Assembly: GCA_035531755.1 (NCBI GenBank)
Contig: DATKSK010000023.1
Span: 17,803 to 81,802, forward strand
Origin: Acidimicrobiales bacterium
GTDB taxonomy: Bacteria; Actinomycetota; Acidimicrobiia; Acidimicrobiales; UBA8190
Reading direction: 5' to 3'
DNA length: 64,000 nucleotides
A program made the position numbers and the translations under genes. Positions 59,519 to 64,000 of this stretch are shown here, piece by piece (the stretch's first letter is position 1; each line of letters begins with the position of its first letter). The notes beneath the pieces were generated by a model, which searched no databases, was not told where the DNA came from, and saw only the letters and a program-made list of their open reading frames with translations.

Positions 59519-60387
59519 CCACGGTCGGGGTCATCGGGCTCGGCGACATCGGCCGCGGTGTCGCCGAAGCGGTGGTGCGCGCCGGCCTCGGCCTGGTCGT
59601 CTGCGACCTGCGGCCCGAGGCCACGGGGCGGTTCTCCACGACGGCGCGGGTGGCGGGGTCGCCCGCCGAGCTCGGCGAGCGCAGCGACGTCGTCGTCGTG
59701 GCGGTCGTCGACGACCGCCAGGTCCTGGCCGTGCTGGACGGCGAGGGCGGTGCCCTGGGTGCCTGCGCGCCGGGGTCGGCCGTTCTCGTCGTGAGCACCG
59801 TGTCACCCGGCACCATCGAGGCCGTGGCGGCGCTGGCGAGCCGGCGGGACGTGGACGTCGTCGACTGCGGGGTGAGCGGCGGGCCGGCCGCGGCCGCGGC
59901 GGGCACCCTCGTGGCCATGGTCGGCGGTGACGGTGCCGCCGTCGAGCGCGTCAGGCCTGTGCTCGACGCCTTCACGTCCCTCGTCGTCCACATGGGCCCG
60001 CTCGGTGCCGGACTCAAGGCAAAGCTGGCTCGCAACCTCGTGCAGTACGGGTCGTGGCTGGCCGCCTACGAAGCCCAGGTGCTGGCCGAGGCAGCCGGGA
60101 TCGAGCTGGGCAAGCTGGCCGAGGTCATCCGCGTCAGCGACCAGTTGATCGGCGGGTCCTCCCGGCTCATGTTCCGCGACACCGTCGCACCGTTCCCCCC
60201 CGACGCCGATACCGGCTTCGTGGCGCTCATGGCGGCGGCGGCGGGGCTCGCCCACAAGGACCTTCGGGCCGCCCTCGAGCTCGGGGCCTCGCTCGGGGTC
60301 GACTTGCCCCTGGCCGAGATGGCCGACGCACGGTGCGACGCCGTCTTCGGCCTGGCGGGAGACGGGGCACCGGGGAGGGTGCCGTGA
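59515..60387 (+). CDS. NAD(P)-dependent beta-hydroxyacid dehydrogenase (Rv0770-like)
   Basis: The 290-residue protein has TTVGVIGLGDIGRGVAEAV for the cofactor, VSTVSPGTIEAVAAL, the substrate segment DCGVSGGPAAAAAGTLV, and the catalytic lysine in GAGLKAKLARNLVQYG. These are the marks of the 3-hydroxyisobutyrate/tartronate-semialdehyde dehydrogenase family. M. tuberculosis Rv0770, near cyp51, is of the same type. GTG 59515 is preceded by AGGAGGG at 9 nt. The substrate is unknown. Confidence 0.87.
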   Translation: MTTVGVIGLGDIGRGVAEAVVRAGLGLVVCDLRPEATGRFSTTARVAGSPAELGERSDVVVVAVVDDRQVLAVLDGEGGALGACAPGSAVLVVSTVSPGTIEAVAALASRRDVDVVDCGVSGGPAAAAAGTLVAMVGGDGAAVERVRPVLDAFTSLVVHMGPLGAGLKAKLARNLVQYGSWLAAYEAQVLAEAAGIELGKLAEVIRVSDQLIGGSSRLMFRDTVAPFPPDADTGFVALMAAAAGLAHKDLRAALELGASLGVDLPLAEMADARCDAVFGLAGDGAPGRVP

Positions 60388-61850
60388 CGTCGGGATTCGG
60401 CGAGGAGCGGATGCTGATCGACGGCGCGCTGGTGCGTTCGTCGACCGGTGCGGTGTTCGAGACGGTGAACCCCGCCACCGAGGAGGTCCTGGGCGTGGCG
60501 GCCGACGCCTCCGACGAGGACGCCGAGCGGGCCGTGGCCGCGGCCCGGCGCGCCTTCGACGACACCTCGTGGTCGACCGACCTCGCCCTCCGGGTCCGGT
60601 GCCTGCGCCAGCTGCAGGTGGCCATGCGCTCGCACGCCGACGAGCTACGGGCCATGACCATCGCCGAGACGGGCTCTCCGGAGTTCCTCACCCGTTCGGC
60701 GCAGCTCGACGACCCCGTGGCGTCGCTCGGCTGGGTGGCCGACCTGGCCGAGTCCTACGAGTGGGTCGTCGACCTCGGCACCGCCGAGCCGCTCGGGATG
60801 CCCGCCCGGCGCTGGGTACGGCGCGAGCCCGCCGGGGTCGTGGCGGCCATCACGCCGTGGAACGTGCCGCACCAGATCAACCTGGCCAAGATCGGGCCGG
60901 CGCTCGCCGCCGGCAACACCGTGGTGCTGAAGCCGGCGCCCGACACCCCGTGGTGCGCCACCGTGCTCGGCCGGCTCATCGCCGAGGAGACCGACATGCC
61001 GGCCGGGGTCGTCAACATCCTGCCGTCGTCGGCCCCCGTCTTCGGGGCGCGACTGGTCGCCGACCCCCGGGTCGACCAGGTGAGCTTCACGGGGTCGACC
61101 GCCACGGGGCGCACCGTCATGGCCGGCGCCGCCGGGACGCTCAAGCGGGTCTTCCTCGAGCTCGGCGGCAAGTCGGCCTTCGTGGTGCTCGACGACGCCG
61201 ACCTGCGCGGCGCCTGCGGTGTCGCCGCCTTCACCGTGTGCACCCACGCCGGCCAGGGATGCGCCATCACGACGCGCCTCGTGGTCCCGAGGGCGACGTT
61301 CGACGACGCCGTGACCGCCACCGCCGCCACCCTCGGCAAGCTTCGGGCGGGGGACCCCACCGACCCCGGCACCGTCTGCGGGCCGCTCATCAACGCCCGC
61401 CAGCGCGAGCGGGTGGAGGGCTTCATCCGCATGGCGCGCGACGAGGGCGGGACGGTGGTGGTCGGCGGGGGGCGTCCCGCCGACCGGCCCCGGGGGTTCT
61501 TCGTGGAGCCCACGCTGGTCGTGGGCATCGGCAACGATTCCCCCGTGGCGCAGCAGGAGATCTTCGGACCGGTCCTCGTGGTCCTCCCCCACGACGGCGA
61601 CGACGACGCCGTGCGGATCGCCAACGACTCGCCCTACGGGCTGTCGGGATCGGTGTGGTCGACCGACCGGGACCGGGCCATGGGCGTCGCCGGGCGCATG
61701 CGCACCGGGACGGTGGGGGTGAACGGGGGCGTCTGGTACAGCCCCGACGTCCCCTTCGGCGGCTACAAGCAGTCCGGTATCGGACGCGAGATGGGCGTCG
61801 CCGGCTTCGAGGAATACCTCGAGACCAAAGTCGTGGCGGAGCCCGCATGA
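60384..61850 (+). CDS. Aldehyde dehydrogenase (Rv0768/AldA-like)
   Basis: The 488-residue NAD(P)-dependent enzyme has the Rossmann and catalytic motifs ITPWNVPHQINLAKIGPAL, SFTGSTATGRTVM, the general base Glu in FLELGGKSAF, and the nucleophile Cys in HAGQGCAITTRL. It ends with FGGYKQSGIGREMG. It oxidises an aldehyde to the acid, perhaps after P450 and dehydrogenase steps of the cluster. GTG 60384 overlaps the preceding stop as GTGA. Confidence 0.92.
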   Translation: MTSGFGEERMLIDGALVRSSTGAVFETVNPATEEVLGVAADASDEDAERAVAAARRAFDDTSWSTDLALRVRCLRQLQVAMRSHADELRAMTIAETGSPEFLTRSAQLDDPVASLGWVADLAESYEWVVDLGTAEPLGMPARRWVRREPAGVVAAITPWNVPHQINLAKIGPALAAGNTVVLKPAPDTPWCATVLGRLIAEETDMPAGVVNILPSSAPVFGARLVADPRVDQVSFTGSTATGRTVMAGAAGTLKRVFLELGGKSAFVVLDDADLRGACGVAAFTVCTHAGQGCAITTRLVVPRATFDDAVTATAATLGKLRAGDPTDPGTVCGPLINARQRERVEGFIRMARDEGGTVVVGGGRPADRPRGFFVEPTLVVGIGNDSPVAQQEIFGPVLVVLPHDGDDDAVRIANDSPYGLSGSVWSTDRDRAMGVAGRMRTGTVGVNGGVWYSPDVPFGGYKQSGIGREMGVAGFEEYLETKVVAEPA

Positions 61851-61879
61851 CCGGAGACTCCATGCCGGGGACTCCATGA
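61847..61879 (+). CDS. Ten-codon mini-ORF between aldA and the next gene
   Basis: ATG 61847 overlaps the aldA stop (ATGA) and reads MTGDSMPGTP. Its TGA overlaps ATG 61876 of the next gene, again as ATGA. The segment holds three ctccatg copies at about 12-16 nt steps, so it may come from a small duplication. It could relay ribosomes. Confidence 0.35.
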   Translation: MTGDSMPGTP

Positions 61880-62301
61880 CTGGAGGCTCCATGGCCGAGG
61901 ACCACAGGCCGCCGTCGCCCGACCGGGCCGAGGGGATGGCGAAGATGCAGGAGGTCTACAACTTCTCGGTGGACCCCGACGCCGTCCCCGGGGACTTCGT
62001 CGCCTACACCGTCGACCATCTCTTCGGCGACGTGTGGCGCCGCCCGGGCCTGTCGACGTTCGAGCGCCGCCTCGTGACCATCGGCGTGCTGGCCGCGCTG
62101 GGCAAGACCGAGCTCCTCGACGTCCAGTTCCAGAGCGCGCTCGACAACGGCGAGCTGACCGAGGCGCAGGTCCGTGAGCTCGTGGTCCATCTCGCCCACT
62201 ACGTCGGATGGCCGCTCGCCACGGGCGCCAACGAGGCGGCCGAGCGGGTCATCGGCCGCCGGCGTGCCGCCGGTGGCCCCGGGTCGGGTGGTGGATCGTG
62301 A
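61876..62301 (+). CDS. Carboxymuconolactone-decarboxylase/AhpD-like protein (Rv0771-like)
   Basis: The 141-residue helical protein has EVYNFSVDPDAVPGDFVAYTVDHLFGDVW (in parts: VYNFSVDPDAVPG and YTVDHLFGDVW), STFERRLVTIGVLAALGK, and ELVVHLAHYVGWPLATGAN. These are the CMD-domain features. The CxxC of AhpD peroxidase-linked members is absent, so a decarboxylase- or lactone-type role is more likely. Rv0771 of M. tuberculosis, in the cyp51 region, is the same type. ATG 61891 is an alternative start. Confidence 0.85.
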   Translation: MTGGSMAEDHRPPSPDRAEGMAKMQEVYNFSVDPDAVPGDFVAYTVDHLFGDVWRRPGLSTFERRLVTIGVLAALGKTELLDVQFQSALDNGELTEAQVRELVVHLAHYVGWPLATGANEAAERVIGRRRAAGGPGSGGGS

Positions 62302-63056
62302 CGACCTACGACTTCAGCGGCAAGGTGGCGGTCGTGACCGGTGCAGGGCGCGGCATCGGCCGCGCCTACGCCGAGGGCCTGGCGTCGGCCGGGGCCTCCG
62401 TGGTCGTGGCGGACGTCGACGAGGGCGGTGCCGCCGAGACGGCCGAGGCCATCACCGTGGCCGGGGGGAGCGCCGCCGCGGTGCACGTCGACATCGCCGA
62501 CCACGACTCGGTGGCGGCCATGGCGACGGCCGCCGAGGACCGGTTCGGCGGGATCGACCTCCTCGTGAACAACGCCGCGATCTTCGGGGGGATGAAGCTC
62601 GACCTGCTGCTCACCGTCGACTGGGCGTACCTCCAGCGGTTCATGGAGGTGAACCTCTTCGGTGCCCTCGTGTGCACCCGGGCCTGCTACCGGGCCATGG
62701 CCGCCCGCGGTGGCGGGGCGATCGTGAACCAGTCGTCGACCGCCGCCTACCTGTACGCCGGCTACTACGGCTGGGCCAAGGCCGGGGTGAACTCGCTCAC
62801 GCAGCAGCTCGCCCACGAGCTCGGCGGCATGAACATCCGCGTCAACGCCATCGCCCCCGGCCCGACCGACACCGAGGCGGCCCGCTCGGTGGTGCCCGAC
62901 GAGTACATGCGCCAGCTGGTCGGCTCCCTGGCGCTGAAGCGCCAGGGCACCCCCCAGGACCTCGTGGGGATGTGCCTGTTCCTGCTGTCCGACGATGCCC
63001 GGTGGGTGACGGGGCACGTCTTCAACGTCGACGGCGGGCAGGTCGTGCGGCCGTGA
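62298..63056 (+). CDS. Short-chain dehydrogenase (Rv0769-like)
   Basis: The 252-residue SDR has AVVTGAGRGIGRAYAEGLA, VNNAAIFGGMKLDLLL, GGGAIVNQSSTAAYLYAGYYGWAK with Ser, Tyr and Lys (parts GGGAIVNQSS and YYGWAKAG) and GHVFNVDGGQ at the end. The pattern closely recalls M. tuberculosis Rv0769 of the cyp51 region. GTG 62298 overlaps the preceding stop as GTGA. The substrate is not known. Confidence 0.92.
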   Translation: MTTYDFSGKVAVVTGAGRGIGRAYAEGLASAGASVVVADVDEGGAAETAEAITVAGGSAAAVHVDIADHDSVAAMATAAEDRFGGIDLLVNNAAIFGGMKLDLLLTVDWAYLQRFMEVNLFGALVCTRACYRAMAARGGGAIVNQSSTAAYLYAGYYGWAKAGVNSLTQQLAHELGGMNIRVNAIAPGPTDTEAARSVVPDEYMRQLVGSLALKRQGTPQDLVGMCLFLLSDDARWVTGHVFNVDGGQVVRP

Positions 63057-63060
63057 CGGC

Positions 63061-63828
63061 GTGAGCCCTTCCGTGGTCGAGACGTCCGACACCGGCGCCG
63101 TGCGCGTGGTGCGGTTCAATCGTCCCGAGGCCCGCAACGCCTTCAACGCCGCGCTCTACCACGCGGTGACCGAGGCGATCCTCGACGCCGCGGAGGCACC
63201 GGGCGTGCACGTGGTGGTGCTCACCGGCACCGGCGCCGCCTTCAGCGCGGGCCAGGACCTCAAGGAGATGGCCGCCATCGTCACCGGTGAGGCCCCGCCC
63301 GAGGCGGCCCGGGGCTTCCAGGGCCTGCTCGAGGCGGTGCAGCGCTTCGAGAAGCCGCTCGTGGCTGCGGTGAACGGGGTGGGCGTGGGCCTCGGCTTCA
63401 CGCTGCTCGCCCACTGCGACCTGGTCCTCATGGCCGACGACGCCCGCCTCCGGGTGCCCTTCGCCGAGCTGGGCGTGCCTCCCGAGGCGGCCAGCAGCTA
63501 CCTCTTCCCGGTGACGATGGGCTGGCAGCGGGCCGCCCACCTGCTCTTCACGGGGGCGTGGCTCGAGGCGCAGGAGGCCGTCGACGCCGGCGTGGCGTTG
63601 GCGCGGTTCCCCGCCGATTCGCTCATGGACGAGGCCATGGCCGTGGCCTCGTCCATCGCCGCCCGACCACCCGACGCCGTCCGGGCGATCAAGCGGCTGC
63701 TCCTGGCCTCGCGCCAGCCGGCCGTGGCGGCGGCCCGAGCACGCGAGGAGGCGGCCTTCGCCCAGCTCCTGGGCTCCACCGCCAATCTGGCCGCCCTCGA
63801 TCGCTTCGGGGGCCGGCCGCCGTCCTGA
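63061..63828 (+). CDS. Enoyl-CoA hydratase/isomerase family protein
   Basis: The 255-residue crotonase-fold protein has RFNRPEARNAFNAALYHAV, FSAGQDLKEMAAIV for the oxyanion hole, AVNGVGVGLGFTLLAHCDLVL, and FAELGVPPEAASSYLFP with a Glu at the expected acid site. It would act on a CoA ester, perhaps the end product of the cluster. GTG 63061 starts 4 nt after the SDR stop. The 3' end is followed by about 95 bases without a gene and then a tRNA. Confidence 0.88.
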   Translation: MSPSVVETSDTGAVRVVRFNRPEARNAFNAALYHAVTEAILDAAEAPGVHVVVLTGTGAAFSAGQDLKEMAAIVTGEAPPEAARGFQGLLEAVQRFEKPLVAAVNGVGVGLGFTLLAHCDLVLMADDARLRVPFAELGVPPEAASSYLFPVTMGWQRAAHLLFTGAWLEAQEAVDAGVALARFPADSLMDEAMAVASSIAARPPDAVRAIKRLLLASRQPAVAAARAREEAAFAQLLGSTANLAALDRFGGRPPS

Positions 63829-63922
63829 GCCGTGGCGCCGTGTCTCGGGCCCAGGGGGAAAGATAGGATGACCAGCTGCTCCGGCCGGACACCCACCCGT
63901 CCCGGTTCGAGGCCGCATGTGG

Positions 63923-63996
63923 GCGCTCGTAGCTCAATTGGATAGAGCATCTGACTACGGATCAGAAGGTTGGGGGTTCGAGTCCCTCCGAGCGCG
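63923..63996 (+). tRNA. tRNA-Arg (ACG)
   Basis: It folds with acceptor GCGCTCG/CGAGCGC, a D arm GCTC/GAGC, anticodon stem TCTGA/TCAGA with loop CTACGGA (anticodon ACG), and a T arm with loop TTCGAGT. The first anticodon base would be modified to inosine. CCA is not encoded. It lies at the right window edge, and no integrase gene is nearby in the window. Confidence 0.95.
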
Positions 63997-64000
63997 CTGG

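Noticed and set aside
63923..63996. Attachment site for a genomic island
   Set aside because: tRNA genes are common att sites, but no integrase or repeat of the tRNA end is present in the window.

Overview
The window is about 70% or more GC, is densely packed with genes, and uses GTG starts very often. Neighbouring genes commonly overlap as GTGA or ATGA. The gene content points to an aerobic actinobacterium: an aa3-type oxidase operon, SenX3/RegX3-like regulators, a DUF2017-clpS pair, and a CYP51/CYP123 cluster like that of Mycobacterium. I suspect an Acidimicrobiia-type lineage, but this is inferred from gene content, not from a phylogeny. At least twelve genes carry a TANNNT hexamer 6-7 nt before the start codon, the actinobacterial signature of leaderless transcripts.

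Layout. 1-770: 5' part of a secreted repeat protein, then a Glu-Asp-Phe tRNA array with its own terminator, both on the minus strand. 818-15557: a fusion protein, DUF2017, clpS and a large respiratory block. That block has divergent ctaA/ctaB (heme A), a TlpA-like thioredoxin, two SCO-type copper chaperones, two CtaG-like assembly factors, and the operon cupredoxin-ctaC-ctaD-ctaE-38-residue membrane peptide-ctaG. 15627-26499: methyltransferase, cell-wall amidase with a propeller-like repeat region, TIGR00725 protein, ABC transporter, serS, glutamate decarboxylase, flavin oxidoreductase and a two-component system. 26721-33043: a five-gene type IV secretion-like locus (small membrane protein, TrbL/VirB6-like, SCO6880-like, VirB4-like ATPase, TraG/VirD4-like protein) behind a sigma-70-type promoter with a tandem 10-bp repeat. 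33061-39024: P450, amidase, bluB, polyphosphate-glucokinase-like ROK kinase, LapA-domain protein, quinone oxidoreductase. 39045-44859: one minus-strand run of DUF35, thiolase, enoyl-CoA hydratase and bioA-bioF-bioD. 45053-48287: PhzF-like protein, SDR, SCO6745-like protein, HD-GYP protein. 48333-53789: a full group 3b-type NAD(P)-linked [NiFe] hydrogenase operon with an embedded cyclic-nucleotide-binding protein, maturation protease and HypC. 53862-63828: a divergent cluster with ferredoxin, CYP51, SDR, CYP123-like P450 and TetR on one side, and a beta-hydroxyacid dehydrogenase, aldehyde dehydrogenase, carboxymuconolactone-decarboxylase-like protein, SDR and enoyl-CoA hydratase on the other. 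It closely recalls the M. tuberculosis cyp51 neighbourhood. A tRNA-Arg closes the window.

How the parts work together. Heme A synthesis, copper delivery, disulfide chemistry and oxidase subunits form one respiratory assembly region. The hydrogenase couples NAD(P)H to H2, with processing genes attached. The cyp51 cluster looks like a TetR-controlled lipid or isoprenoid oxidation module. Short in-frame tandem repeats sit at the ends or linkers of many otherwise ordinary genes (bluB, bioD, ferredoxin, SCO protein and others), an unusual feature of this genome.

Limits. Function calls rest on motifs and family recall, without database searches. Start codons were chosen from overlaps, Shine-Dalgarno matches and the leaderless promoter spacing. 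No intergenic stretch exceeds 300 bases; the longer ones are described at their regulatory features.
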